Below, piece after piece: positions 39,745-51,838 of a stretch of 64,000 bases of DNA. A model generated the notes under the pieces. That model searched no databases, was not told where the DNA came from, and worked only from the letters and a program-made list of their open reading frames with translations. The stretch is taken from contig CAXHTE010000043.1 of assembly GCA_964019415.1 (NCBI GenBank), positions 26,001 through 90,000 on the forward strand, given 5' to 3'. Source of the DNA: Ianthella basta (lineage: Eukaryota > Porifera > Demospongiae > Verongiida > Ianthellidae). Position numbers and translations under genes: made by a program. Within the stretch, counting starts at the first letter, position 1. Each line of letters begins with the position of its first letter.

Positions 39745-41885
39745 CACCTCAGAAACCACCATCATGGCTACCTGACTATGAGGAGGCAGTGGCGAAGCAA
39801 GGATCCGTAGACGTCACTATCAATCGTAACATTTTCATAGGCCCCTCTGCCGTAGGCAAATCCTGCTTGAAGCACTTACTGGTGCACAACAAACCCAAAG
39901 AAGTCAAGGTCAGCACACCTGTCATGGCAAAGCCGGAAGTTGTCTCCATTTCGGCAGAGAAGTATGCAGTTGAAGGAACCTCAGTATGGCTGCCACTTTC
40001 TGATGAGAAGATGGCCTGCTCTATCAGGTCATCCTGCCTCAGCCGCCAGTACCACGTCACTGAAACAAAACCAAAGGCTCCTCCAGAAGACCACCATGTC
40101 AAGCCTTTGCAACCAGTGAAGAAAAGTGATCCACCAGCTGTTGCTAGTAAAATCCCGTCTCGTACTTCACGTGAAGAAGTCAGTCCTACAGCAGGAAATT
40201 CAGTCCTTCCCATACCTTCTGCTCCTTCTACCGCCCAATCCGTGTTTCGCAAAGCACACTCAAGCCTCATGCATGACCTTGATGCAGGTCTACAGGAAGA
40301 ATTGCGACTGAATGGCGCCAGGTTTGTCCACTTGCTTGACACAGGTGGTCAACCAAGCTTTCAAGATGTCCTTCCCCTGTTGTTGGACATCCCATGCACT
40401 TACGTTCATGTCTTCAATGCAGCCATGGACCTCGATCAGCCAGTACCTATCACATACCGACCAAATGCATCCACAGAGGTGGAAATATTGGCAAGTTCTG
40501 AGACAGTTTGGGGAATGACACTGCGATCCCTTTCCAGTGTCCAGACCTTGGCATACAAGGTATCCAGCAATGCGGGTGCATTACCCATGAATATCCAATT
40601 TCCGACGTTCCGCACAGTTCTAGTTGGCACATTCAAAGATCAGTTAGTGAAGAAGGGCATTACCGCAGCAGCAACTGCTAAAATTTCCAAGCAAATCGAG
40701 CTGCTTGAGAAGAAGCCATATTATTCCCACATAGTCCCCAATTGCAAAGGTGAGCTGTTCTTCCTTGTGAACAATATGCAGCATGGTGAACCCTCACAGC
40801 GCACTCAAGAAGATCAGGAAAGCATCGATGATCTCCGTGTAGTCCTTTCCCACTCCGATGGTGCCCTGAAAACCAAGATACCCATAGGATGGTTTCACTT
40901 TGAAATGGTTGCCCGAAAGGTTTCTCAGAAGTTCTTCCCATTTGCTGAGCTATTGGAGCATGCCCGTGAGTTGAAGTGTGTAAGCTCAGCCAACCCAAGT
41001 CGCGAATTCCGTAGCCTTCTACAACTGTTTCACTCCCTTGGAGTCTTCACTTTTGTTGATCACACTGATGTCCCCAACACAGTCTGCACAGACAGCAGCG
41101 TGTTCCTACAGGAAGTGTCAAAGCTCCTTGCAATACAGTTCATTGAGATTCCAAAGTGCATGGCAGCTAAGACATTTAAGAAGACAGGCATCCTTGCCTT
41201 GGATGAAGGCCTTTTCAATGAACTGGGCATCCTCAAGGAGGTGGACCCAGTGTGGCTACTACGCTGCCTTTGCTACCTTGGTGTAACAGCCTGCATATCA
41301 CCGCCTGGTGCTACTACAGTTTATTATTTCATGCCAGCAGCTCTTCCTGCAGAAGTTTCACTAGCATCTGCAACTGGCAGTGTGGCTCCACTGCTAGTGG
41401 CATTCACATTTGAAGAGAATTTCTTTGTCTCAACCGACGATCTTCCGCGCGGCATCTTCACTCGCCTAGCAGTGGAACTAGCCAACAAGAAGGAATGGAT
41501 CTTGACCCAAGGAAAGAACAGTCATTTCACTATAATGTTTCAATGGAAGAAACTGCACATTTGTGTGGTTGAATCTTCTGGATTCATCAGTATTGTCCCC
41601 AGGGTCTCCAATAATGCAAGATGCAGTTCAGCCGAACTGCATGAATACTGCAGAGCAATTCGGTCTACATTCGAAGCAGCAATCCAAGCATCTGCCCAAG
41701 CAGTATTCGGTTCCAAGTTCACCGATAAAGCATCTGCCATTTACGGCTTCAATTGCCCCTGTAAGATCAGCCCTACCCACTTGGCTGTCAAACGTGAGGA
41801 CAGCATTGCCTGTAACATTTCATTTGATTTTCAAACATATTCGAAAAGCCAAAAAGTGTGGTTCTGTCCAGTTGAAGGAGTAGAG
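39745..41885 (+). CDS. Roc-COR-like P-loop GTPase exon
   Basis: A single 2141 bp exon from acceptor cttgttcgttacag (phase 1) to donor gtagag|gtgagt (phase 0), 713 codons. A Walker A/G1 motif GPSAVGKS lies at residues about 32-39, a G3 motif DTGGQ at about 198, and a G4-like GTFKDQ at about 295, as in Roc GTPases. Between G1 and G3 is a Pro/Ser/Lys-rich insertion of roughly 110 residues. The second half is COR-like: WFHFEMVARK, a winged-helix stretch LLQLFHSLGVFTFVD, FLQEVSKLLAIQF, then a region ending in CPCKIS and KVWF. It probably acts as a GTP-regulated signalling switch in the cytoplasm. No LRR or kinase is seen in the window. Confidence 0.85.
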
Positions 41886-42116
41886 GTGAGTGTGCTGCAC
41901 ATGTACGCAAATTGAACTTTGAGTAGACCTCTTTGAATTGACAAATTAACCTAAGACACAGAATACCTATGATAATCACTACTGTGAATGTAGAGATCGG
42001 GCTGTCATTTATACTGTGCCTAAAGTGGAGGAGCTGTGCCTTCAAGCAGTAATACTATGCATACTGTTAAAACGATGACTAAATCATTGTCTCTTCATGC
42101 TTCCTTCATCGTCTAG

Positions 42117-42180
42117 CTTCAACAACATCCCAACGATCCAGAGATACTCCACTTGGTGGACCTCACTTCACTAGGAGGAG
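42117..42180 (+). CDS. small linker exon of the GTPase gene
   Basis: Acceptor ccttcatcgtctag in phase 0 matches the GTPase exon donor. It encodes LQQHPNDPEILHLVDLTSL then GG and ends in phase 1 at ggag|gtgggc. The sequence continues the GTPase reading frame by splicing. Support is splice phase and open frame only. Confidence 0.6.
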
Positions 42181-42776
42181 GTGGGCACATTTTATACATT
42201 AATTGTGCTACTATGTGTTAGACATGCTTGTCTTCCTTATGTGTGCAAATTTTTCACTGGGCATTATTTTTGCAAATTTTCCGAGTTAGCAGATGTTCAC
42301 AAAATGTAGACATGAAATTCCCTATGTCTAAAGTACAGACTACACACTGGGCCAAAGAGGTGTTTTCTTAGTATAGAAGATGACAGCCATGCATCTCAGC
42401 TGTGACAGTAGTTACCTGATAAGGACTGTGTCAAGTGCACTCTCCCAATACATTATACTGTACGTGGTTTGTATAGAAACATAGTGTTAGTGCTGTGGGG
42501 ACCCAATGTGTTACTTTTAATACTCTATGTAGTATGCGTGCATTGTTCACATAGTTACCATGCTGGACACTGCACATAATGATGGCTGTGGGGACACTAT
42601 GTTGTTGGTTCAAGGAGCTCTTCCTTCCTTCCTCTTTACACTATACAGCCACACCATTTTTAGTATCAGAGTTATTAACACACACAGGCACACAATTTAT
42701 ATGAATACTCTTTTCTATAATAGTTTGGCACATTTTATTCATACCATGGTTCTTCATTTTGTGTACCACTTCACAG

Positions 42777-42838
42777 ATCCAGATACTCCAAGCAGCCCCG
42801 ATTATTCCAGTGGACCTGCTTCAATTGAAGTGGGAGCT

Positions 42839-42842
<4 letters not shown>
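42777..42842 (+). CDS. small linker exon ending in a GT microsatellite
   Basis: Acceptor gtaccacttcacag in phase 1. It encodes a Pro/Ser/Asp-rich linker (DPDTPSSPDYSSGP, then IEVGAN) and would end in phase 1 at aact|gtgtgt, where the donor is the first GT of a (GT)n tract. It joins in frame to the CARD exon at 43337. The unusual donor makes this less certain. Confidence 0.5.

Positions 42843-42888
<46 letters not shown>
42843..42888. repeat. (GT)n microsatellite at a putative splice donor
   Basis: A short pure GT tract directly abutting the proposed exon end. Confidence 0.95.
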
Positions 42889-42890
<2 letters not shown>

Positions 42891-42980
42891 ATGTGTGTGC
42901 GCGCGCACATGCTTAGCTGTGACAGTGGCTACATAGCTACCATATGCAGACTGTACAACTGCACTCATCTTCCATACATT

Positions 42981-43050
42981 ACACACATAGAAGAAGAGAC
43001 TCATTGCTATGTTGTAGGCGAATAGTTTGTGAGCAATGACGTAGAAGATT
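42981..43050. mobile_element. end fragment of foldback MITE family
   Basis: It matches the reverse complement of the outer arm of the element at 56.2-56.5 kb (shared aatagtttgtg.gcaat, tagaagaagag, attgctatgttgt). Only one end is present. Confidence 0.6.
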
Positions 43051-43336
43051 TATCATCTATTCACCTACATTACACATGGTTTAGATACATGGCACATTCC
43101 CCATGCCGTGCTACACTGTGACTATGTGAACACTGTGACTATGTGAACACTGTATTGGTTAAATCTGATGGTACAATGTCATTGATGTGTGTTTACATTG
43201 ACTACAACTAAAATTCAGCTCTTACCCTTTTCAGCACGCACCAAGTCATCCTGCATACTTAGAGCCAGTGGAGGGTATTATTGTTGTGCAATGAACAGTA
43301 AATTTGAAGTTTGTGTATGATTATGTTTCTGTGCAG

Positions 43337-43621
43337 CTGAACAAGTTCTTACCCAGTATCGTGAACGGTTCATTAAAGTTATGGACACAAATGCAGTGGT
43401 GTATGGACTGAAACAGGCAAATATCATTGGTGATGGTGATCTGAAAATAATCACAAGGACTCTTGTTGATGCTAAGCAGCAAAATGAGTTCCTCCATGAC
43501 CATCTGCATCGAACATGTGATGAAGAAGCTTTGCTAGAAGTTTGTGAAATGCTTATTAACGCACAGGGTAACAGAAAAATGAATTCTTTAGGAAGAGATA
43601 TGAAGCATCTGCTTGAGAAAG
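43337..43621 (+). CDS. full-length CARD exon
   Basis: A 285 bp exon, acceptor atgtttctgtgcag (phase 1) and donor gagaaag|gtaaca (phase 1). It encodes about 95 residues beginning (A)EQVLTQYRERFIKVMDTN and ending MKHLLEKG. The layout fits a caspase-recruitment domain: an amphipathic helix 1 (YRERFIKVMD), then VYGLKQANIIGDGDLKII, which matches the start of the short array modules (VLAELRQADLMTSEECQRL), then EFLHDHL and ALLEVCEMLI. It therefore places the array modules as helix-1-lacking relatives. It likely recruits partners by CARD-CARD contact downstream of the GTPase. Confidence 0.75.
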
Positions 43622-43756
43622 GTAACACGTCATGCTCATGTGCCTGAGTGTGTATGTACATACAGGCATACGTCACAATGCGTGTGTTTGCTGTACTTAC
43701 ATGTATGCCTGTGCTGGCTTATATATTATATATTCATACGGTCATAATAATTGTGT

Positions 43757-43777
43757 GTGTGTGTTGTGCGTGTGCGT

Positions 43778-43858
<81 letters not shown>
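43757..43858. repeat. (GT)n microsatellite
   Basis: A GT tract in the intron after the CARD exon. Confidence 0.95.
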
Positions 43859-43859
<1 letters not shown>

Positions 43860-44053
43860 TGTGACATGCAGCTTGCTCTATGGATCACATGTACAACACA
43901 GTGTCAACCTCTGTCACTCCACCCATGTACTCACTACACAAATCCACACATATACACACACATACATACATGCCCACTTCACGCTTGTTATCATTGCCTT
44001 CAAGTGTATTCATGTATATCTCTCCACTGTGTCCCACACAGGGAAGCAGACTA

Positions 44054-44479
44054 GCTGATGTAGTGACCACTTCAACTCTTGGACAACTCAAAGTAACTAG
44101 CTACCACAGGACATTGTTCACTGCATGCACACTTATCTCTTTAATTTCTATTATTTCCTACTTGCTTTTGTATGTGTTTAAATTTGAATTAGTAGACTAT
44201 GTATTCTCTCACCGTAGTGTGCACCTGCAGCTACTTGCGGCTGTTACATGGCTGTATTTATTAATTTCATTTTTTCATTTCATAATAATGTGTGGGAATG
44301 AGGATAGAATTCGAACTTTCGATAATTATATTGCAATTGGCGCTATATATATGTTATGTATGTTATATACAAAAATGGCTGAGGCAGGAGCTATAATTAT
44401 AGGTTGTCCTTGTACATTGAGCACTGATGAGGAAGGCTGCATGCATGCATGTGCACGCATCTTGCTTCGGGTCGCTTGA
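44054..44479 (+). CDS. possible 3' exon with membrane-spanning segments
   Basis: An open frame running to a stop at 44479 encodes hydrophobic segments (TLISLISIISYLLLYVF; LLAAVTWLYLLISFF; AIGAIYMLCML). The best-looking acceptor (cccacacag, 44041) would be in phase 0 and does not fit the CARD exon's phase 1 donor. Phase 1 needs weaker acceptors (actag at 44053 or gtag near 44062). If cacacag is used in phase 1, the protein instead ends after five residues (GKQTS). The assignment is weak. Confidence 0.3.
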   Translation, partial: ADVVTTSTLGQLKVTSYHRTLFTACTLISLISIISYLLLYVFKFELVDYVFSHRSVHLQLLAAVTWLYLLISFFHFIIMCGNEDRIRTFDNYIAIGAIYMLCMLYTKMAEAGAIIIGCPCTLSTDEEGCMHACARILLRVA

Positions 44480-44523
44480 TCGATATCCCTATAGCTAGTA
44501 CTAGCATAGGCGAATGCAAGCAT

Positions 44524-45664
44524 TGTGGGGCGAGCCTGATCGAGCGTCACGTACTCTTGCAGTGATCGTGGCCTAGAGAGTGGGCGATGACAGGAATGGA
44601 GCACACATGCATGATGGGTGTAGGTGAATGAAACAGGTTGTAGGAAATGTGGATAGGCCTATAGCTATTGAGGCGACACACCTCCATGCACATGAGTACC
44701 AAATGCAGAGCATAAGACAGCAAGTTACTGCATTGATACCAATTTATCTGTAGTATGTGAATGGGTACACCCAGGACAACTGGACTAATCTGTCATGTCA
44801 CTGCGTTCTGATTGTGCGTTCTGATTGCTGCACCATGATTGTGTTGAGTCACAATGGCATGTTCTTAATTGTATTGTGCATTATATTTCACTTGTTTTGA
44901 CATAATTATTTCGCATTATTAACTTCAATGTAAAATGGTGGGCAAGATGATGACTCTCTGACTGTCTTCCTCAGCACAATGTGCTAGACATGGTGATATC
45001 ATGGAGTGGGGCAGACGGTCAACTTATACCCATGCCCACAAATATACTGACAACGTCACTGCATCAGCATGTATGCACTAGATGAGCAGCCTGCTCGAAC
45101 GGAACTCGCTGCAGCCAACTTTGATCGCTGAAGAGTCTGGTCCCTGGCTAGAACAATGGCTGGAGCGCGCTGTCCTTCGAGTGAAACGTTGACTGTAGCA
45201 GCCTGAGCATGAAGTTTACGCAAAAGCCGTGCATCAAAAATCGGCATCCTAGCCGACGTGTGGACCCGCTGCTTTCCCAAAGCTACACCAACAAAGGTAG
45301 GGGAGAGCGTCCTTGACTTAGCGTCGTGAGTGCGAGCGACGTACGTTCCAACGGGGTGTGTGCGGTTGCTAAGGCATCTTTGTTTCGAAGTCTGCACGGT
45401 TGGTAAGGCGTCTTTGTTTCGGAGTGTGCGCGGCTGGCAAGCGAACGGCATGCAGCCGTGTTCTTCTACACCGGCGAAGAGACTCGGCTTGGGGCATATA
45501 TAGACGTCTTATGCTTGGCTATGACCTAGACGAAATCGGCCCCGGGGGCCAAAACGGACGTACCATCTATACATAATAATAATAATAATAATAATAATGA
45601 TAATAAAACAGAGACTTCCGCCTACACTCCACGCCAGAGTAGGGCTCGCTCAGGCTCGCCCCAA
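44524..45664. mobile_element. TIR element, about 1.1 kb
   Basis: The left end tggggcgagcctgatcgagc and the reverse complement of the right end attggggcgagcctgagcgagc form an inverted pair. The terminus is the same as that of the element inside tandem units 1 to 3 (14553, 21849, 29105). A 131-codon minus-strand frame at 45056-45451 is not recognisable. The copy is non-autonomous. Confidence 0.65.
45573..45605. repeat. (AAT)n microsatellite
   Basis: A short trinucleotide tract near the right end of the TIR element. Confidence 0.9.
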
Positions 45665-46301
45665 TAATATAAGTATGTACTCTTGAAGGGATCACTGTGT
45701 ATACGGAACCATGAGGCTCTGTTTAATGGAAGTATGTATCCGTGAAGGGACACAGGTCTATTGACTCGTAGCAGGAGATTATAATTGAACAGTCCAACAG
45801 TACCCCTTTTGGCCACCCTGGTCCGTAGCTATATACTGCATGTGCATAACTACTGGGGAGAATGTTCTGACCAGTCACCATGCATGACCTATATGATCAT
45901 AGACTCTAAGAACAACTCTAATAACTGATAGCTAGGAAGCTGTCATGCGTGATCCAGCTGTAGACATCTTTGGTCATGTAAGTACAGGGATAATAACAAT
46001 ACAGGGGTAGGGTAGGAAGGGTCTTACTTTCTGGTTCCTTTTACATGTGTCCAACTGTTCAGTGTATACTATGAAGTATGTGGAAATGTGTGCACAGCAC
46101 ACTGCACGAAGCAGTGAGTGAGGCATACTGAGGAAAATTTGGAATGAAGTAAAGACAATAGAAGGAGGAGGGTACTTGGTTGGTAAGTTGGTTTGTGCCC
46201 ACTGCAACGGTTGTGATCAGAACAGCCAATTACTTAGGAAAGTTTGAATATGTTGGTGAATTTGAAGCACACAGATTGAGAGGTTAGTGAGATACTGTAC
46301 A

Positions 46302-46414
46302 TGGTCTGACTACACTATAGGGTATCAGTGTAACATGTGACTCAGTCCTCCCTATGCGTAGTCAGACTACTCTGTAGGGTACTCAATGTAACATGTGAGC
46401 CAGTCCTCTCTAGC
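46302..46414 (+). repeat. two-copy tandem repeat, about 56 bp period
   Basis: Copies at 46302-46356 and 46358-46414 share gtctgactac/gtcagactac, tgtaacatgtga and cagtcctc. Confidence 0.6.
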
Positions 46415-47379
46415 TATACATACCATCCTTCTGCCAAACCTTTAGTGAATCTTACTATAATGCACTGATCATTAGTGTTCATTGTTTGTTCCTGAAACTA
46501 ATCTGTAGAGGATCACCACCAAACTCATTCACATGACATGTATGGTCACTCTAGACATTTTTGCAATATTCACCTTGAGGAGGATGGTGGCTATTAACTA
46601 GCAAGCTTTCTCTTGATTGTTCTTTCTCAGGCTCACTCTGTGTTTTAAAGTGCTTCTTTATTGTATACCTGTCCAGAACGCCTATAGCCTGGAGCCTCCT
46701 CATGCACCTCATCATCCAACCTTTCCTCTATGTCTACTCCCTACCTCAGACCGTAAACCACCTGCCCTGGCTAGTGCAACCTCTACCCAGTCCCTGCTGG
46801 TAGCAGGATGCATGTCTGGTAGAAAGGAAGGACTGGACATGTGCTGTATACATGCATGTGATTCCTGTGTGTTGTGTATTTACGTACAGTCTGTATGTAC
46901 CAGTATATACTTAAGTAAGTGAAAGCTGAAAATACACCGAGTCTTCACCTTTCAATGAACATTACATGTGAAGTGAAATTGGATTGTCCATAAGGTACAA
47001 TGACTTGTCCTATGCATTATATAGGAGAGCTGTATATTATTATTACTATTATTATTAGTAGAGTGACATGCATGCATACAGAGGCTGCTCAGCCAACAGA
47101 AAGGGCTTACCGGTCGCTGTACAAACAAAGCACAAAACACAGAAGAGAGTCTGCTACATAGATTATATACTGTCCGCTAAGTAAAGCATGGGTTGACGAT
47201 TGGTCATGAATTGGTGTCATGATCAACTAAGTAGGATGTGATATCTACATGAATAAGGAGTTATACAATATGGTTGTCAAATTACATAAGATGTACTTGA
47301 TTTTGTCCTGTAAAGTCATATATTAATAAAAATTGATAGATTTGTTATGGAGGGATTTGGAGGTTTGGAGACATGGTGA

Positions 47380-48440
47380 TTTGATTTAGAGGGATCAGTC
47401 TGCTAAGTATCCCAGGCAAAGTCTGCAAAGTTACTGGATGCCAGAATATGCCAGGTGACAGAAGGTCAGGTGATGGAAGAGCAAGCAGGTTTTAGAGTGG
47501 GAAGAGGGTGTAGAGACCAGATCTTTGTTATGAGACAGTTGGCAGTGAAGACTATTGAGAAGGATGGTAAAATGTATGCTACATTAATTTTATTGACTTG
47601 GAAAATTAGGGCTTATGACAAAGTCTGGAGAGAAGACAATAAAAAGAAATGCAAAGAGATGTTGTCAGCACTGCATTGCTATCTGTTGTATGTGGAGGAC
47701 TTTAGCTACATATGAAGTGTCAGGCAGACTTCTGAGAGCTGTTAAAGCCCTTTACGAAAACAGCAAGGCCAGGGTGAGAGTGGAAGATGATGAACTGACA
47801 GAGTGTTTTGAGGTGTGGCAGAGAGTGAGGCAAGGATGCCCCCTATCCCCATGGCTATTCAATGCCTATCTGGATATGGTGGCCCAAGAAGCAAGGGCTC
47901 ATTTTAATGGAGGAGTCAGACTGGGCAAATGTACAATGCAACTCCTAATTTTCGCAGATGATACAGTCCTCCTTGCTAAGACGGAAGAAGATCTGCAACA
48001 TAATGTTAAAGAGTTCAGTGAAGCGGTGAAGCGGCATGTCTGGGAGTGATTCTGAGTGAGGATGGGAGAATGGAGTGTGAGTTGGGAGAATGGAGTGTGA
48101 GTTGGAGAAGAGAATTGGTGCAGCTTTAAGTGCAGTGGGGGCAGTCAGAAGCCACGCTTTTGAGAGCAGAGAATTGAGCAGAAGTGCAAAGATGCTGGTG
48201 TACAAGGCAATATGATAGAGCCAACTTTGATGTATGGTGCAGAATCTTGGGTGTTAAAGGAGAGGGAGAAACAAAGAGTTCAGGCAGCTGAGATGAGAGT
48301 GCTAAGGAAGATAGCAGGAGTAAGGAGAATAGATAACATGAGAAATGATGACATTAGAACACAGTTAAGGCAGGAAGGAATTGTGGAGCAGGTACGCAGG
48401 AAAAGAGAAGTCTGGAAGAAACAGGTAGAAGATGTTATAG
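47380..48440 (+). pseudogene. LINE reverse transcriptase fragment, second copy
   Basis: Motifs across shifted frames: EEQAGFRVGRGCRDQIFVMR, RLLRAVKALYENSKARVRV, QRVRQGCPLSPWLFNAYLDM, the catalytic FADDTVLLAKTEEDLQ near 47948, then TLMYGAESWVLKERE and EMRVLRKIAGVRR. The frame is broken near 47615-47710 and near 48045. It belongs to the same non-LTR family as 37.1 kb but is less decayed in the catalytic core. Both ends are truncated. Confidence 0.9.
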
Positions 48441-49173
48441 CTAATGTTATAGCTATGTATCTCTCTGTAGATGGAACTTCCCTGACTTCTCTATAGAGGT
48501 TTAATCTACCCCCTGACTCAGGGTCAGGCCCAGATTCCTTAATCTTAATTCTTCAATCATTGAGAAACAGATATATAACCTAAAGAGCGATTATAATAGT
48601 CCAAACTATGCAGACTAGATGGTATTGGCATACAATTACTTTGATGCATGCTCTGTAGCAATTCTCTTGCTGAGTGTGTCCAGTTTCTACATCTTTTATT
48701 CCTTTTAGATGACAAGAAAGTATAGTGGCTTAATCGATTTTCACATTCTGCTTTATCTTTTATAAAATCTGACACACAAAATTTTAGTTGTCACAGACGG
48801 TGGCTGCCAGCCTATATCTCCTATTAACACAGAAATATAATATGAATTGAGAGAAATATATAGATCAATCATTCTAGTATAAATACATTGGTAACATCTT
48901 CATATATACGGTACATATAGTGTTGTTGCTATTGTTTCCACCAATGTACTTGACCATTAATTGGCTGTCTTCAGGGTGGAGGTTGTTCTAGATCTCTGGC
49001 TCAATTCAAAACTCTCTGATTTCCTCTAGCAGCAGTAAGCCACCATTATATACCACACTTCGCTGTCATTTGATTCTCCTCTCCTCTGTCCTTTCATCAT
49101 TCCAAGTGGCCACTGCTCTCTAAGTTAGGTTCCTAAGAAAGTGGTATTTACTCAGATACACACACGCACACAT

Positions 49174-49302
<129 letters not shown>

Positions 49303-49403
49303 CACATGCACATGCACACACACACATACAACACACCCACATACACACACTCAAGCTTGTTCATCCTGTGTGTGTATCAAAATCAATGCTGTTTTCCCAT
49401 GCA

Positions 49404-49480
49404 GTGCTGATAGAGGTGTACCAAGAGAAGTTACCAATAAAGAAAAGAGGATGGATGGAGAAGGAGAGTACCTGCAGCTG
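49404..49480 (+). CDS. possible terminal exon of the GTPase-CARD gene
   Basis: Acceptor tgttttcccatgcag in phase 1 opens a short frame (VLIEVYQEKLPIKKRGW and following) ending at TGA near 49480. It would fit the CARD exon's phase 1 donor, but only across about 5.8 kb of transposon-filled intron. There is no other support. Confidence 0.2.
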
Positions 49481-49484
49481 ACTG

Positions 49485-51838
49485 AAAGACTGGTTAGTAT
49501 CCAGCACACCAAACCATCAGAGGTTGTAACATGAACACCTGATGTCTGAAGTGGCTGATGTCTACATGTGGCTGCTCTAAAATTTCTTTTCATGCATGTT
49601 CATTGTGCAACCATAGATAAATGACTTCTCCATACTACAGCCATTCAGGTATTGTAACGGTTTTCAGGTCATTGGAAATGGCCTGCATCATTACCAGTGC
49701 AGATTGAAGCGAAAGCAAATTAAAATGCATCAACCTTATATAAAGGTTACTCAGTTAAACAGTGCATGTGTACATGCACATACATGCATACAGACAGACG
49801 GAGACACTCATCCATCCATACATTATTGAATTTGTCTGTTCGTTATAAGGTGATCGATGTATGTATGCTACATAAACAATTTTCACATAGCAGGGACGTG
49901 CAGTACATCTCACAGGGGAATCAGTATACAAATTAACCTTACTGAAGAGCAGTAATGTATGGTATGCAACTGGCTCTGTTGTGGAAAGATATACTGAGTG
50001 TGTTTCTCAACACACTGTATGTGTCAGTTCTCAAATTGTAAAGAGGCGCTTTAAATATTGCTTGCTCTCTTTTGCCTGCAGCAGAATATTGCTGTCATTC
50101 ATAATGATGTATCATCACTTTCTGGCATATGAGGATATAAGCAATCCTTTTGTTACACTACAATGACATACCTCATGTTATGAATGAATCTGCTATACTT
50201 GATAAGACCTGTGCATGAGTCTGGCTCTTGCACAGTATAGCATTGAAACGGTGCCACTGTTCATTCTTCCATTCCCAGTAACTTGGGAGTGTAACTACTT
50301 CTATGCCATTAGCTTGCATAATATATTATACTGTCATTGCATGACTGCATACAATACAAGTGGATACTTGATCTGCTATGACATTCACTGTTGGCACATA
50401 ATCTGTTGCTCAACTAGCCAAAGCTTGACTCACAGGCATACAACATACAGTTGCAGGGATATTCTTACCATTACAGTAATGACATACATACCATATGCAT
50501 ATTATCATACTATATATAATGCATGTATTTTACTTGTATAGCTAGCATGATGTAAATAATGCAAACTTGCATACTTGGATAACACATTCACTATAAAATT
50601 ATAGCTATATAGAAAGGTGATGTTAAACTGTAGCACAGGCATCATATGGAAGTGTTTACAGTAAGGTGTAGGGTATCTGGTTAAGTGACTTTGAGTGAAC
50701 TAAGTGAACGACTTCAACTGTGAGATGGATATGCAAGTTAAGACACAACGCAAAATCATATCAGTTAGACAGCAAAATGCACCAATGATGTCATTAAATG
50801 TTAGGAATGAGCCACTGCGGTTCCCAGTGTGCAAATTAGATCCAGTCTTGGTTTAATAGCTGGCTATTGCATGATTGAGCATGATTGATGGAGGCCTGGA
50901 GTTGTGCACAGGAGTATACAGTGTATTTTGTCTAAGACAACAGTTACCTGTGTGCCAGTTCTTACTGACCTTTATAGAGAGATGGCTGCTCAACAGAGGC
51001 AGATTGCAATGCTTTAGTGCTATTTGGGCCAAGGTAGTTGGCTGTTTTAGAGAGGTGGCTGCCTTACACAGTGACCACCTTAGACAGGTTCCACTGTGCC
51101 TATATACATAAAGTATATGCACAAATGGACTATGCTAACCAGCATGTGCACTTAATAAGGTTACTACTGCACATTGTCAACCAAGATGAGATTTAGATTG
51201 ATACAACAGCAATATCAGATTAATTAACAAATGGCTGCAGATGGCTAGTTTTGCATAATATGTTAGTGTTGCATGACCACCCACAGTGCAACTGCATGTG
51301 TACATTGCATGGGGTCCATGTGTGCATGCATACCATGCAGTAAGACAAGCAATAGTAATATTGAATATACCAATACAGTAAGGTAACCTATTGCTGTGCA
51401 CATGTAAATTTACTGTTATAATGTGTAGCTTTGCAAGCTGTCTGATCAATCGAAAACAAGTAATGAGGCAAATGATTCACTAGTGTGAGTAGCAACATTG
51501 GGGTCTTGAAGGAGATTTGGCAGCAAGTCGACAGCAATGGGGATATTATAGTAATACATTAGATCTAATGTTATACTTTGCAATGTGTCATAATACTACC
51601 AGCTGCTTTAGTCCACATTCTTTTCTATATCTATAGCTCATTGCAATACATTATTTTTGATGCTGGTGTTTCAGAAGGATATAAACATACAACATAGGGA
51701 GAAGTAAACAAGGAGCCACTTTCTTTTGCTTCTGTCAGACTATGAGACATACTTTAAGAAGAATTAAATGCAAATGACACAGAACATGATGCTCAATTAA
51801 AGCATGTATACTGTCATACACAGGAATAGATTGTAAAC
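49485..51838. other. no gene recognised
   Basis: A segment at 49561-49625 recurs at about 53950-54010 (ctaaatttcttttcatRcatg and ttcattgtgcarccatagat), an interspersed repeat. A stretch near 50930-51100 resembles 526-600. I searched the minus strand here for downstream exons of the 51839-52741 gene and found none. Confidence 0.45.

Noticed and set aside
39732-41915. The GTPase frame as a complete single-exon gene from 39732 to 41915
   Set aside because: The first codon is TTG, upstream of a clear acceptor (gttacag), and the last ten codons run past a strong gtgagt donor. It is an internal exon.
45056-45451. 131-codon minus-strand frame
   Set aside because: It lies within the TIR element and matches nothing I recognise; no catalytic residues of a transposase are visible.
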